Source: Polynucleobacter sp. MWH-Berg-3C6 (lineage in GTDB: Bacteria > Pseudomonadota > Gammaproteobacteria > Burkholderiales > Burkholderiaceae). From it: a stretch of DNA of 64,000 nt. The position numbers were made by a program, and so were the translations under genes. How positions within the stretch are numbered: the stretch's first letter is position 1; every line of letters begins with the position of its first letter. Below are positions 1 through 9,691 of this stretch, piece by piece. The DNA is taken from positions 124,001 to 188,000 of the forward strand of contig NZ_JACVPN010000001.1 in the NCBI RefSeq assembly GCF_018881855.1. The letters are read 5' to 3'. Under the pieces are notes generated by a model, which saw only the letters and a program-made list of their open reading frames with translations, was not told where the DNA came from and searched no databases.

Positions 1-506
1 TCGGTCAGAAAGTCTTCATTGATGGAATCAATTAAAGGAATTGGCTCGATTCCGCAAGATTTGAGGTACTGGGTGGAATGCTCTGTTTGGGAGAAATGTA
101 AAAGGCTCTTGAGATTCTTTGCGCCACCCCAAGGCCTGCGTCCTTGGATTACTCGCTTCAGATAGCGGACGCGATCATGGAGTGACCAAATATGTCTGCG
201 CTCTAAAAAGTTTTCAAGCGAGAGCCACCACAAGGCTGCTTGCGCATTTTTTACCTTCAGGGCGAGCATTGGGTCTACTTCTGGAAAAATAATTAAATTG
301 CCAGCTACATCCTCATAGGGGGCAGACTGGGTGTTATATCGCGTATAGGGCGCTGGAGGGATAGCTGTTTCTGAAAATGGTAAGTAGCACATATAAGCGG
401 GTAAACCCAAGCTATTCATATGCGCAGTCAGTTGATGTAGCGCCTCTGGACCACCGGTTACTGCTCCAGCAGGACAAACGACTAATATCTTTTTATATTT
501 TTGCAT
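1..506 (-). CDS. Glycosyltransferase, partial (C-terminus beyond left edge)
   Basis: Reading the minus strand from the ATG at 506 gives 168 codons without a stop, running off the left edge. The N-terminus (MQKYKKILVVCPAGAVTGG) looks like the start of a GT-B fold glycosyltransferase: a hydrophobic beta strand, then a Gly-rich loop (TGGPEALHQL) that normally faces the acceptor. It lies 30 bp downstream of galE on the same strand, so it is probably co-transcribed with it and uses a nucleotide sugar in polysaccharide assembly. The donor-binding C-terminal half is not in the window, so the assignment rests on the N-terminal pattern and the context. Confidence 0.6.
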   Translation of the reverse strand, partial: MQKYKKILVVCPAGAVTGGPEALHQLTAHMNSLGLPAYMCYLPFSETAIPPAPYTRYNTQSAPYEDVAGNLIIFPEVDPMLALKVKNAQAALWWLSLENFLERRHIWSLHDRVRYLKRVIQGRRPWGGAKNLKSLLHFSQTEHSTQYLKSCGIEPIPLIDSINEDFLT

Positions 507-536
507 TTATTGTAGGCGGTTTCTATGCGACATTGT

Positions 537-1550
537 TTAAGAATGTGAAAGCTCTACTTGTTGGTAAAAACGCCACGTATCTTCACACATACGCTCGATG
601 CCATGCTCTGCTTGCCAGTATAGTAACTTTTTGGCTAGGCTTGGATTAGCATAATACTCTGCTAAATCGCCAGATCGACGATCCACAAATTCATAAGGAA
701 TATTTTTTCCGCTCACTTTTTCAAATGCGGCAATCATTTCTAAAACGCTATAAGGCTTTCCGGTGCCAAGATTAACTGTTAATGCGCCTGAGTTTTTCTC
801 TAGATAGCTTAAAGCCAGAACGTGACCTTTAGCTAAGTCGTCCACATGAATATAGTCTCTTAGCCCAGTTCCATCAGGGGTTGGATAGTCGTTTCCGAAA
901 ACTTTTAGCATCGGCAGCTTGCCCATGGCGATTTGCCCTACATAGGGCATCAGGTTGTTTGGTGTACCTACGGGATTTTCTCCAATTAGCCCAGACTGAT
1001 GCGCCCCAACCGGGTTGAAGTAACGTAAACACGCTACGCTGAAATCCGGATTTGCTTGAGCGCAGTCTCGCAACACTTCCTCAATCATGAACTTGGTTCG
1101 CCCGTATACATTAATCGGTATGGTGCTCATACCTTCTTCGTATTGGGTGCTGCCGGGTTCGCCATAGACGGTAGCTGATGAAGAGAAGACAAAAGTCTTC
1201 ACGTTTGCTTTGAACATCTCATTGAGAAGGGTGATGCTGCCGGTTACATTGTTCTCGTAATACTTCAGAGGTTCTTTTTGAGATTCACCAACAGCTTTGA
1301 GGCCTGCAAAATGAATCACTCCAGAGATTGGATGATTCTTAAAGATAGACGCAAGTAGAGTGGCATCTCGAATATCGCCCTGATAGAAATCAGGAGTCTT
1401 GGATGATATTTTTTCAATACGAGCTAGAGTGCTAATTTTGCTATTGCATAAGTTGTCAAGAATGACAACCTTGTAATTATTTTCAAGGAGCGAAACTACC
1501 GTATGCGAGCCAATATAGCCAGTGCCGCCGGTGACCAAAATTGTCTTCAT
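537..1550 (-). CDS. galE: UDP-glucose 4-epimerase GalE (copy 1)
   Basis: An extended short-chain dehydrogenase of 337 aa, the usual GalE length, interconverting UDP-glucose and UDP-galactose in the cytoplasm. The NAD-binding GGTGYIG motif is at residues 8-14, the catalytic Ser region SSSATVYG at 123-130 and the Tyr-Lys pair in YGRTK at 149-153. A conserved HFAGLKAVGES segment (80-90) is typical of GalE. It is divergent from the polymerase-like gene at 1707 and upstream of a partial glycosyltransferase. A second galE lies at 43175, so one copy probably belongs to each polysaccharide gene set. Confidence 0.95.
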   Translation of the reverse strand: MKTILVTGGTGYIGSHTVVSLLENNYKVVILDNLCNSKISTLARIEKISSKTPDFYQGDIRDATLLASIFKNHPISGVIHFAGLKAVGESQKEPLKYYENNVTGSITLLNEMFKANVKTFVFSSSATVYGEPGSTQYEEGMSTIPINVYGRTKFMIEEVLRDCAQANPDFSVACLRYFNPVGAHQSGLIGENPVGTPNNLMPYVGQIAMGKLPMLKVFGNDYPTPDGTGLRDYIHVDDLAKGHVLALSYLEKNSGALTVNLGTGKPYSVLEMIAAFEKVSGKNIPYEFVDRRSGDLAEYYANPSLAKKLLYWQAEHGIERMCEDTWRFYQQVELSHS

Positions 1551-1706
1551 ATTCTTCTTGATATTAAAAGTAAAGTGCTGCTGAGGTACTAGTGGTATTC
1601 TCTATGAAATGGCGCTCGCGGAGCAAAAAATAAATTATTTAAGAGATATTCTTCGTAAATAATAATCCTCATTGGCCGATGATTACACTAAATTTTTACA
1701 ATAATA

Positions 1707-3023
1707 ATGAAAAATAACTTAGATCGTGCCTATACCAAGCTAGATTGGTTTGTAATTTTGGCTATTTTCATGTTTCCCCTCACCTTCTTAACGGTGCGTC
1801 ATGGAGTGCATGCTTCTTTATTTGCCTTACTTCTGATGGCTGTCTATCAATTTTGGCGAGTCAAAACAAAAAATATTCAATTTGATTATCCCCGGGATTT
1901 CCTCATTCTCTTAATTTTTTCAGGATTATTTGTCTCGGTATTTCTATCCCAGTTATTTCGCGGCGCAATTCATTTCGCAGCATTTGACGGCCCATCCCGG
2001 ATTTTATTTGCAGGCGTAGTATTTCTATTTCTTAAACAACTCAATATTCCCTACATAAAAATATTAAGTATTGCGATTCCGGCGGCATTGATTTGTATTT
2101 TTATTATCATAGTTTCAAGCCCTTTAGATCCCCACTGGATGGGTAGGTACTCCATGTATTTTGTAGACCCAAACACTTTGGGGTCGCAGGCCTTCATTCT
2201 TGGTCTACTGTCATTTCTGATGACTCAATGGAGTGAAAATAAATCTAAAGTCCTTAGCGTGCTCCAGGTAACCGGAGGAATCTTTGGTTTATATATCTCT
2301 ATTGGCGCCGGATCGCGCGGTGGTTGGCTTATCACACCATTCATCTTTTTACTGATCATCTTGCTAAGGTATGGTGATATTTCTCACGCAGATCAAGCTC
2401 AAAAGAGAAAAATGTGGCTACAGACAAGCGTGTTTATCATTTCTAGCATCACTGTTTTTATAATTGTATTTATCATCTCGGATAAGCTTTCCGAGCGAAT
2501 TATTGGAGGTTATTTTGAAATCTATAATTGGTTCAGCGGGGCTAATTTAGATACCTCTGCAGGAACTCGATTAAGCATGTGGAAATTCTCTTTTCAGTTT
2601 GCCAATGAAAGTTTGTTATTTGGCTATGGGGAAGAGAAAAATATGATGCAAGTGCTTCAGGGTAGTCCACTCAATACTTTGGCTAATGAAGCTGCCATTA
2701 ATACGATGGCTTTGACGGGTCCTCATAGCGACATTCTGAGTAAATTACTTTCTGGTGGAATTATTAGCCTTGCTGCTTATCTGTTGTTATTAGCTGGGCC
2801 TTTCTATTTATTTTGGCAACATCGTAATTCTCAGAGTTCAGATAAAAAATTATCTTCGAGAATAGGCCTTTATTACATCTTAGGAGTATTTATCGCTGGC
2901 TTATCCAATGAGCAACTTTCTCTAAAGTATTTGTGTACGTTTTATGGGTTGATGATCGCAACTCTTTTAGCCCAAGTGCTTTGTCAAGCTTCAGCTAAAA
3001 ATCACAATCTTTTTCGCGGGTAA
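1707..3023 (+). CDS. O-antigen polymerase/ligase family membrane protein (Wzy/WaaL-like)
   Basis: A 438-aa polytopic protein with about ten or more hydrophobic segments. A large loop between about residues 260 and 345 is bounded by membrane helices, the architecture of the Wzy_C/O-antigen ligase superfamily. The loop holds SAGTRLSMWKFSF and, later, GPHSDILSKLLSGG, resembling the Arg and His regions used by WaaL and Wzy for undecaprenyl-linked substrates. Polymerase and ligase cannot be told apart by sequence alone. The downstream glycosyltransferase starts 21 bp after the stop. Expected location is the inner membrane, acting on the periplasmic face. Confidence 0.8.
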   Translation: MKNNLDRAYTKLDWFVILAIFMFPLTFLTVRHGVHASLFALLLMAVYQFWRVKTKNIQFDYPRDFLILLIFSGLFVSVFLSQLFRGAIHFAAFDGPSRILFAGVVFLFLKQLNIPYIKILSIAIPAALICIFIIIVSSPLDPHWMGRYSMYFVDPNTLGSQAFILGLLSFLMTQWSENKSKVLSVLQVTGGIFGLYISIGAGSRGGWLITPFIFLLIILLRYGDISHADQAQKRKMWLQTSVFIISSITVFIIVFIISDKLSERIIGGYFEIYNWFSGANLDTSAGTRLSMWKFSFQFANESLLFGYGEEKNMMQVLQGSPLNTLANEAAINTMALTGPHSDILSKLLSGGIISLAAYLLLLAGPFYLFWQHRNSQSSDKKLSSRIGLYYILGVFIAGLSNEQLSLKYLCTFYGLMIATLLAQVLCQASAKNHNLFRG

Positions 3024-3044
3024 TCACAGAAGTTTTATTGCCCA

Positions 3045-4139
3045 ATGACTGATTCAAAGTTCATCATATTTTCAGATTCATCTAAAAATATTGGCGGTCA
3101 GGAGCTACAAGCACTCCAGCAAATGCGCTCATTGAATCATGTAGGGCATCAAACACTCTTGTTAGCGAAGCCCGGGAGTGCCATCTTAGAGCGCGCAAAG
3201 TCTCAGGGCCTGGCGGTGCTAGAGGTCCCTTTTCGGAATGCTTTCCATATTCCTAGCCTCTTAAAAATCTGGAACATCATCAAAAGTAAGGGACCAGATG
3301 CCATGATTTGCCATGGTAGTCACGATGCCCTCATTTGCGCCCTAGTAGGCAAGCTTGCAAAATGGTTTAGTAGCAAATCGATCCCAGTGCTTCGTGTCAA
3401 AACTTTTCAGCATGGCTATCCACTGTCATTTGCTTATAACTACCTATTTTCAAAAACAATCACCCCAAGCCAATTCTTAAGAGAAAAATTTTTAGTCAAT
3501 CAATCAATTCATCCTCAAAAAATACAAGTGCTTTATCCGGGAATTGATTTTTCTGGATTAGATAATGGTGTTGATGCATTGCCACCGCATGTTCTGACTT
3601 GGTTAGATGCTCATCCAGGTGAAGTGATTTCGCATGGTGCGATTCTCCGGGGTGAAAAAGGCCATAGCGTTCTTCTGAAAGCCTTAGTGCAGGTTAAGAA
3701 ATTTTTTCCGAATGTGCGCTATTTAATTGCCGGTGAGGGGCAAGATAGGCCACTACTTGAGGCAGAAATCTTGGCATTGAATCTTCAGGACAATGTTTTG
3801 CTAACAGGCATTTTGCAAAAGATTGCCCCTTTACTCAAAGTAAGTGATGTGGCCGTACTGCCATCGTTGGTTGAGCCTTTAGGGATGTTCCAGATTGAAG
3901 CCCAGTATTTGGAGGTTCCAACGATTGCAAGCAATATCGGAGGCATTCCGGAGACGCTGCTAGATCAAAAAACAGCTTTACTCGTTCAGTCTGGTGACGT
4001 AGAGCAGTGGGCTGAAGCGATTGTTTGGATGTTATCCAATGCTAGCGCTGGAAAAGCAATGGCCAGGGAAGGAAAGCAGTATGTGAAAAATAAGTTTTCC
4101 TTAGAAGCCAACACCACTGGCTTGCTAGGCCTGATTTAA
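3045..4139 (+). CDS. Glycosyltransferase family 4
   Basis: A 364-aa GT-B enzyme. The N-terminal domain begins with an acceptor-site loop (NIGGQELQALQQM, about residues 15-27). The C-terminal donor domain contains AGEGQDRPLLE and the EPLGMFQIEA motif, the EX7E signature of retaining GT4 enzymes. It follows the polymerase/ligase-like gene by 21 bp in the same orientation and probably shares its transcript. It overlaps the convergent GT2 gene by 4 bp at its 3' end. Likely role: transfer of a sugar onto the lipid-linked glycan or LPS core; donor and acceptor cannot be read from the sequence. Confidence 0.85.
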   Translation: MTDSKFIIFSDSSKNIGGQELQALQQMRSLNHVGHQTLLLAKPGSAILERAKSQGLAVLEVPFRNAFHIPSLLKIWNIIKSKGPDAMICHGSHDALICALVGKLAKWFSSKSIPVLRVKTFQHGYPLSFAYNYLFSKTITPSQFLREKFLVNQSIHPQKIQVLYPGIDFSGLDNGVDALPPHVLTWLDAHPGEVISHGAILRGEKGHSVLLKALVQVKKFFPNVRYLIAGEGQDRPLLEAEILALNLQDNVLLTGILQKIAPLLKVSDVAVLPSLVEPLGMFQIEAQYLEVPTIASNIGGIPETLLDQKTALLVQSGDVEQWAEAIVWMLSNASAGKAMAREGKQYVKNKFSLEANTTGLLGLI

Positions 4140-4960
4140 ATCCACACAAACTGATTGTTTTTCCTTAGGCCATGCACGGACATGCCATGTGCTGCAAGCT
4201 CAGCCTTACTGGCTTGAAGTTGATGCTGTTTAGTTTGGTATTTAGCCCATTTTCTTTCAAGCCAGCTTTGATTAAGTAGCTTGTAGTTATAGCGATTTGC
4301 TAAACCATCTTTTTCTGACAGCCCTCTTTCTTGTTTCATCGCAGTTTGGGTGATCGATCCAAAGTGATGAAGCCAAGATGCCCCAGTAATAGCGGTTTGA
4401 ATATTTGACTTCTTCAGTTCATTAAAAAATAAAGTATCTTCGTATCCCAACAGTTTTGGGATGGGCTGAAAGTAGCCAACATCCATCCATACAGAGCGAT
4501 GGATAGCGATGCATACTGCATGCTTGCTGCCAAAGCGATTGACATCTTTCATTTCTGCAACTGCTTTTAGATTAAAAGAATCAAAATCATAATCTAGTGG
4601 ACCTTCAATCAGAGCGGGGCTAATCACTTTCAGGTGGTTAGATTCTGCTGCATGAATGAGATTTTCAATCCACATCGGTGAAACTAAAACATCATTATTC
4701 ATAATGATGCTCCATTCACTTTGCAAAGCGAGGGCGCCTTGATTCCACGCAGTGCCACATCCCAAGTTTTCTGAATTAAAAATCCGCCCGCCTAAGGGGA
4801 GGCTTGAAAGATAATCGCGCGTGCCATCCGTAGAACAGTTATCGACCACCACTAGCCTATCCAGTGGAGTTCCATGCTTTAACATGCTCTCAACACACAT
4901 TTTGGTGTATTCAACAGAGTTATAGCAGGCAAATGTAAGGCTATATTTATTTGGATTCAC
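4136..4960 (-). CDS. Glycosyltransferase family 2
   Basis: A 274-aa GT-A enzyme. The N-terminus has the GT2 pattern SLTFACYNSVEYTKMCVESM, then VVVDNCSTDGT (about residues 37-47) and a metal-binding NND (about 87-89) in place of the classical DXD. It resembles rhamnosyltransferase-type GT2 enzymes with a C-terminal basic tail. It is convergent with the preceding GT4 gene (4-bp overlap) and divergent from rfbB, with a 133-bp shared promoter region. Proximity to the dTDP-rhamnose operon makes rhamnose a plausible donor, which is inference only. Confidence 0.85.
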   Translation of the reverse strand: MNPNKYSLTFACYNSVEYTKMCVESMLKHGTPLDRLVVVDNCSTDGTRDYLSSLPLGGRIFNSENLGCGTAWNQGALALQSEWSIIMNNDVLVSPMWIENLIHAAESNHLKVISPALIEGPLDYDFDSFNLKAVAEMKDVNRFGSKHAVCIAIHRSVWMDVGYFQPIPKLLGYEDTLFFNELKKSNIQTAITGASWLHHFGSITQTAMKQERGLSEKDGLANRYNYKLLNQSWLERKWAKYQTKQHQLQASKAELAAHGMSVHGLRKNNQFVWI

Positions 4961-5049
4961 AATTAGAGGTCAATAGAGAAGGTCGATAGTGGTTTGTTAA
5001 AATATATCAGCACTCGGTATTTTGAGTAATCAAGGGTTTTGGCATCAAA

Positions 5050-5078
5050 TTGCCTCATTTATACGCTTATCGTATTAC
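5050..5078 (+). promoter_or_regulatory. Candidate sigma-70 promoter of the rfbBDAC operon
   Basis: TTGCCT (5050-5055) and TATTAC (5073-5078) are separated by 17 bp, with the rfbB ATG 16 bp after the -10. Each hexamer matches the consensus at four of six positions. It lies in the only sizeable gap upstream of the operon. Assigned by eye. Confidence 0.35.
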
Positions 5079-5093
5079 ATTTATTGGTGAATC

Positions 5094-6152
5094 ATGATTT
5101 TAATAACAGGCGGCGCTGGATTTATTGGCAGTAACTTTGTTCTTGATTGGCTTGCTAATCCTGCTGCTGAGGGCATTATTAATCTCGATAAGCTGACCTA
5201 TGCCGGTAATCTGGCAAATTTAGAATCTGTGAAAGATGATCCACGGCATGTTTTTATCCATGGCGATATAGGTGATAAAGAGTTGGTTGGTAAATTGCTA
5301 AAGCAATATCAGCCCCGCGCCATTATTAATTTCGCAGCAGAAAGCCACGTCGATCGCTCGATTCACGGACCGGCTGAGTTTATTGATACAAACGTACTGG
5401 GAACCTTTAATCTTCTGGAGTGTGCTCGCGAATACTGGGGCGCATTGGCTGAAGCTGAAAAAGAAAGCTTCCGCTTTCATCATGTTTCCACTGATGAAGT
5501 TTATGGCTCATTGTCCGCAACAGACCCTGCCTTTACTGAAAGTAATCCTTACGAGCCTAATAGTCCTTACTCTGCTTCTAAGGCCGCATCTGATCATTTA
5601 GTGCGCGCATGGTTTCATACCTATCATTTTCCAGTGGTAACTACAAATTGCTCTAATAATTACGGCCCTTATCACTTTCCAGAAAAACTCATTCCCTTAG
5701 TGATCTTGAATGCGCTCAATAGCAAACCTTTGCCGATATATGGTGATGGGCAACAGATTCGAGATTGGTTGTATGTTGGGGATCACTGCTCAGCTATTCG
5801 CGAGGTTTTGGCTAAAGGTAAGCTGGGTGAGACATATAACATCGGTGGCTGGAACGAAAAAGCCAATATAGAGGTTGTGAAAACCATCTGCAGTATTTTG
5901 GATGAGTTGCAGCCACGGTCCGATGGAAAATCTTATGCAGAGCAAATCACTTTTGTTAAGGATCGCCCTGGTCACGATCGTCGCTATGCCATTGATGCTA
6001 GTAAGGTTGAGCGCGAGCTAGGTTGGCGTCCAGCGCAGACTTTTGAGACAGGTATCCGTAAAACAGTGCAGTGGTATTTAGATAACCCAGACTGGATTAA
6101 GGGCGTAGTGAGCGGCTCTTATCGTGACTGGTTGCACAAGCAATACAACTGA
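5094..6152 (+). CDS. rfbB: dTDP-glucose 4,6-dehydratase
   Basis: A 352-aa protein (RmlB/RfbB), the second enzyme of dTDP-L-rhamnose synthesis, converting dTDP-glucose to dTDP-4-keto-6-deoxyglucose. The NAD motif GGAGFIG is at residues 6-12, the catalytic Thr-Asp-Glu in STDEVYG at 132-138 and the YSASK Tyr/Lys pair at 159-163. [10 protein letters not shown] (81-90) is a family hallmark. It is the first gene of rfbB-rfbD-rfbA-rfbC; spacing to rfbD is 17 bp. Confidence 0.97.
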   Translation: MILITGGAGFIGSNFVLDWLANPAAEGIINLDKLTYAGNLANLESVKDDPRHVFIHGDIGDKELVGKLLKQYQPRAIINFAAESHVDRSIHGPAEFIDTNVLGTFNLLECAREYWGALAEAEKESFRFHHVSTDEVYGSLSATDPAFTESNPYEPNSPYSASKAASDHLVRAWFHTYHFPVVTTNCSNNYGPYHFPEKLIPLVILNALNSKPLPIYGDGQQIRDWLYVGDHCSAIREVLAKGKLGETYNIGGWNEKANIEVVKTICSILDELQPRSDGKSYAEQITFVKDRPGHDRRYAIDASKVERELGWRPAQTFETGIRKTVQWYLDNPDWIKGVVSGSYRDWLHKQYN

Positions 6153-6169
6153 TTCCAAAAGATAAGCGA

Positions 6170-7123
6170 ATGAAAATTCTCGTATTTGGTAAGGATGGTC
6201 AGCTAGGAAAAGCCTTTCGAGAAGTTCTTGATCAAACGGGTGCTTCACGTTTGCATCATATTGAGTATCTTGGGCGATCGCAGTGCGATCTGCTGGATGG
6301 TGCAGCAATTACTCATCATCTAGATCACTTCAAGCCAGATCTAGTGATTAATGCCTCTGCATATACGGCCGTAGATAAAGCCGAAACTGATAGAGATGTA
6401 GCATTTGATATCAATGCGAAAGCACCAGAAATCATGGCAAGCTATGCCGTGAAGCATGGCGCCACCTTTTTGCATTACTCCACAGATTATGTCTTTGATG
6501 GCAGCAAGGCCGGCTTTTATGTTGAGAGCGACTCTCGCAATCCATTAGGCGTTTATGGAGCTAGCAAAGCCAAGGGGGAGAAAGCGATTGAAGACGTTTT
6601 TTCCAATTCTGATCAAGGGCAATATGCAATTTTTCGGACAAGCTGGGTCTATGGAGACGGTAATAACTTTATTCGCACAATTTTGCGCTTGGCAAAAGAG
6701 CGAGATGAGCTGAAAGTGATTCATGACCAGCATGGCGTACCTACTAGTGCTGCATGGCTAGCTCGGGTTAGCCTCGATTTAGTATTAGATGAAAAGCTCA
6801 ACTTGAGAAAGTTTTCTTCTGGCATCTATCATGCGGTTCCAGCTGGGGAAACAACTTGGTATGACTTGGCAAAACTGGTTACTCAAGCTGCTATTCATGC
6901 AGGCATTGCTCTAAAAGTGGGTCCTGAGGCTATCAAGCCTATCCCGGCAGTCGACTATCCACTCCCAGCTCCTAGGCCTGCTAACTCACGTATGGATAGA
7001 GCAAAATTGCGCTTAGCCATAGAACAGACTGGCGATATGTCAAAATTGCAGCACTGCAATAGCTTGTGGGACCAAGAGGTTCAGGGTTACGTCACTCAGC
7101 TCGCTAAAGATGGACTTATTTAA
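6170..7123 (+). CDS. rfbD: dTDP-4-dehydrorhamnose reductase
   Basis: A 317-aa RmlD enzyme catalysing the last, NAD(P)H-dependent step to dTDP-L-rhamnose. The nucleotide-binding GKDGQLG motif is at residues 7-13, [12 protein letters not shown] at 61-72, STDYVFDG at 104-111 and the Tyr/Lys pair in YGASK at 129-133. It starts 17 bp after rfbB and ends 11 bp before rfbA, consistent with one operon. The length is slightly above the usual ~300 aa. Confidence 0.96.
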   Translation: MKILVFGKDGQLGKAFREVLDQTGASRLHHIEYLGRSQCDLLDGAAITHHLDHFKPDLVINASAYTAVDKAETDRDVAFDINAKAPEIMASYAVKHGATFLHYSTDYVFDGSKAGFYVESDSRNPLGVYGASKAKGEKAIEDVFSNSDQGQYAIFRTSWVYGDGNNFIRTILRLAKERDELKVIHDQHGVPTSAAWLARVSLDLVLDEKLNLRKFSSGIYHAVPAGETTWYDLAKLVTQAAIHAGIALKVGPEAIKPIPAVDYPLPAPRPANSRMDRAKLRLAIEQTGDMSKLQHCNSLWDQEVQGYVTQLAKDGLI

Positions 7124-7134
7124 AGGTTAAATGT

Positions 7135-8064
7135 ATGGCGGTAAATCGGAAGGGAATTATTTTGGCGGGCGGATCTGGTACACGTCTGTATCCAGTTACT
7201 CAGGCCGTTTCAAAGCAGTTGATGCCTGTATACGACAAGCCAATGGTGTATTACCCATTGAGCACTCTGATGTTGGCCGGCATTCGTGACATTTTATTAA
7301 TTTCTACTCCGCATGACACACCTCGTTTTTCTGAGTTGCTTGGTGATGGTTCCCAGTGGGGCTTGAATATTCAGTATTGTGTTCAGCCATCACCAGATGG
7401 TTTAGCCCAAGCATTTACCTTAGGAAAAAATTTCGTTGGTAATAATCCAAGCGCGCTTGTTTTAGGTGACAACATATTTTATGGACATGAGTTAGTTGAC
7501 CAGCTCAATAGCGCCAACGACAGAACTACTGGTGCAACTGTATTTGCCTATCACGTCAATGATCCCGAGCGTTACGGCGTAGTGGAGTTTGATCAAGACT
7601 ACAAGGCGCTCTCGATCGAAGAGAAGCCCACAACACCGAGAAGTAACTATGCAGTTACAGGCTTGTATTTTTACGACAATCAAGTATGTGATATTGCAGG
7701 TTCGATTAAACCAAGCGCTCGTGGTGAACTCGAGATTACGGATGTGAATCGAGTCTATTTAGAGAAAAATGAGCTGAGCGTTGAAATCATGGGTCGAGGA
7801 TTTGCCTGGTTAGATACTGGCACGCATGATTCTTTATTGGATGCTGCGGGTTTTATTGCTACTTTGCAAAAGAGACAGGGCCTAATGGTCGCCTGCCCAG
7901 AAGAAATCGCATATCGTCAGGGTTGGATCGATGCCGAAGCCGTTTTGAAGGTGGCATCTACACTCAGTAAAAATAGTTACGGTCAGTATTTAAAGAAAAT
8001 ACTCAATGAGCTGAATAATGCGGCACAGCCAGTCTCACTATCTGCGAAAAAACTTGGCAAATGA
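7135..8064 (+). CDS. rfbA: Glucose-1-phosphate thymidylyltransferase
   Basis: A 309-aa RmlA enzyme making dTDP-glucose from glucose-1-phosphate and dTTP, the first step of the rhamnose pathway. The nucleotidyltransferase signature [11 protein letters not shown] is at residues 12-22, followed by [42 protein letters not shown] and [16 protein letters not shown] are characteristic of short-form RmlA. Its stop overlaps the rfbC start by 4 bp (ATGA), indicating translational coupling. Confidence 0.97.
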   Translation: MAVNRKGIILAGGSGTRLYPVTQAVSKQLMPVYDKPMVYYPLSTLMLAGIRDILLISTPHDTPRFSELLGDGSQWGLNIQYCVQPSPDGLAQAFTLGKNFVGNNPSALVLGDNIFYGHELVDQLNSANDRTTGATVFAYHVNDPERYGVVEFDQDYKALSIEEKPTTPRSNYAVTGLYFYDNQVCDIAGSIKPSARGELEITDVNRVYLEKNELSVEIMGRGFAWLDTGTHDSLLDAAGFIATLQKRQGLMVACPEEIAYRQGWIDAEAVLKVASTLSKNSYGQYLKKILNELNNAAQPVSLSAKKLGK

Positions 8065-8624
8065 ATCCATCTAAGCTCCAGCTAACTCCTACTGACATTC
8101 ATGATGTATTTGTCGTCGAGCCAAAGGTGTTCGGTGATGAGCGTGGCTGGTTTACTGAATCATTTAATGCTATTGATTTTGCAAATGCTATTGGGTCCAA
8201 CATTTCTTTTGTTCAAGACAATCATTCTTTTTCTCGTCAATGGACTTTGCGGGGCTTGCACTATCAACTGGAGCAAACTCAGGGTAAATTGGTGCGAGTC
8301 GTATCGGGAAGCGTATTTGATGTAGCGGTTGATATTCGTCAAGATTCACCGACTTATGGCAAATGGGTTGGTGTGGAGTTAAGCGCGGAGAACCATAAGC
8401 AATTGTGGATCCCACCAGGACTTGCCCACGGTTTTCTGGTACTTTCAGAGACTGCTGAGTTTTTATATAAAACGACAGACTATTACCTTCCTAAAAGTGA
8501 GGCCTGCCTTTTGTGGAATGATCAAACTGTCGGCATCAAGTGGCCGTTACCTGCGGGAATCTCGCCGAATATGAATGCTAAAGATGCGGCTGGCTTGTCT
8601 TGGGATGCAGCGCCAAAGTTTTAA
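8061..8624 (+). CDS. rfbC: dTDP-4-dehydrorhamnose 3,5-epimerase
   Basis: A 187-aa cupin-fold RmlC, epimerising C3 and C5 of dTDP-4-keto-6-deoxyglucose. Visible family features are [11 protein letters not shown] (27-36), the catalytic-His segment RGLHYQ (64-69), [13 protein letters not shown] and [15 protein letters not shown]. Length and order of motifs are normal. The start codon lies inside the rfbA stop region. It completes the four-gene rhamnose pathway; waaC follows after 6 bp. Confidence 0.96.
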   Translation: MNPSKLQLTPTDIHDVFVVEPKVFGDERGWFTESFNAIDFANAIGSNISFVQDNHSFSRQWTLRGLHYQLEQTQGKLVRVVSGSVFDVAVDIRQDSPTYGKWVGVELSAENHKQLWIPPGLAHGFLVLSETAEFLYKTTDYYLPKSEACLLWNDQTVGIKWPLPAGISPNMNAKDAAGLSWDAAPKF

Positions 8625-8630
8625 GCTCCT

Positions 8631-9680
8631 ATGAGCAATTTACCAACCAGCAATCCCACTTCCTCTCCAAATATCCTATTGGTGAAGCTCTCCTCGCTAG
8701 GAGACGTGTTGCATAACCTGCCGATCGTTTGGGATTTGCGTGCGCGTTTACCAGATGCACGCATCGATTGGGTGGTTGAGGAAGGCTATGTGCATCTCCT
8801 AGAACCACTTTTGAGTAAAGGTGAATTTAAAGGTGTCGATCGCATCATTCCATTTGGATTGCGGCGCTGGAAAAAGAATCTTTTCAAACTAGAAACTTGG
8901 AAGCAATTTTTTTCTTTTAAAGCCCAGCTGCAGACAGTGCAATATGACTATGTGATTGAGACGCAGGGCTTATTAAAGTCAGCATTAGTCTGTGCATTGG
9001 CTAAAAAATCAAAAGACGCAGTCGTTGCAGGGCTTGCCAATGCGACCCAATACTCAGGATATGAGCCGATTGCAAGATGGTTTTATAACCGTAACGTACA
9101 AGTGCCAACCGATTGTCATGCAGTTGATCGCTCTCGGAGGGTAATGTGCTCTGCACTAGATTGGCCACTCATTGATCGCACCAATGCACCAGTATTCTAT
9201 GCGGAATCATTTTCTAAATCATTCGCTCAAAAGAATATTGCAGGTTTAAAAAAGCCCTATGTATTGTGTTTTCATTCAACTGCAAGAGAAGCTAAGCGTT
9301 GGTCAAATCAAAACTGGATTGTATTGGGGCAGGCGCTAGCAAGCCGTGGTTACCAAGTCGTTTTACCTTGGGGCAATCCTGCCGAAAGAGCGGTCAGTGA
9401 GATGCTTGCTCAGAAGATACCGCAGGCTCTCGTGCCCCCAGCATTTTCTATTGAAGACGCCTTCTCTGTGATTGCTCATACTGCACTCACGATTGGAGTA
9501 GATACTGGCCTGACACATTTAGCTGCCGTATTGGGTAAGCCAACCGTGGAAATCTATTGTGATTCGCCACGCTGGAAGACTGAAGGCTATTGGGCAAAAA
9601 ACATCTGTAACGTGGGTGATATTGGAGCGCCACCGAGTGCTTCAGAGGTGGTTGATGCCTCTATGAGTTTACTGCCTTAA
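8631..9680 (+). CDS. waaC: Lipopolysaccharide heptosyltransferase I
   Basis: A 349-aa GT9 enzyme expected to add the first L-glycero-D-manno-heptose to Kdo2-lipid A on the cytoplasmic face of the inner membrane. The N-terminal motif VKLSSLGDVLHNLP (18-31) is the GT9 acceptor signature. FHSTAREAKRWSNQNW and IGVDTGLTHLAAVLGKPTVEIY mark the C-terminal donor domain. Only 6 bp separates it from rfbC, so it may be read with the rhamnose operon. The first ~13 residues (SNLPTSNPTSS) look disordered. Confidence 0.93.
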   Translation: MSNLPTSNPTSSPNILLVKLSSLGDVLHNLPIVWDLRARLPDARIDWVVEEGYVHLLEPLLSKGEFKGVDRIIPFGLRRWKKNLFKLETWKQFFSFKAQLQTVQYDYVIETQGLLKSALVCALAKKSKDAVVAGLANATQYSGYEPIARWFYNRNVQVPTDCHAVDRSRRVMCSALDWPLIDRTNAPVFYAESFSKSFAQKNIAGLKKPYVLCFHSTAREAKRWSNQNWIVLGQALASRGYQVVLPWGNPAERAVSEMLAQKIPQALVPPAFSIEDAFSVIAHTALTIGVDTGLTHLAAVLGKPTVEIYCDSPRWKTEGYWAKNICNVGDIGAPPSASEVVDASMSLLP

Positions 9681-9691
9681 GTTAACTTGGC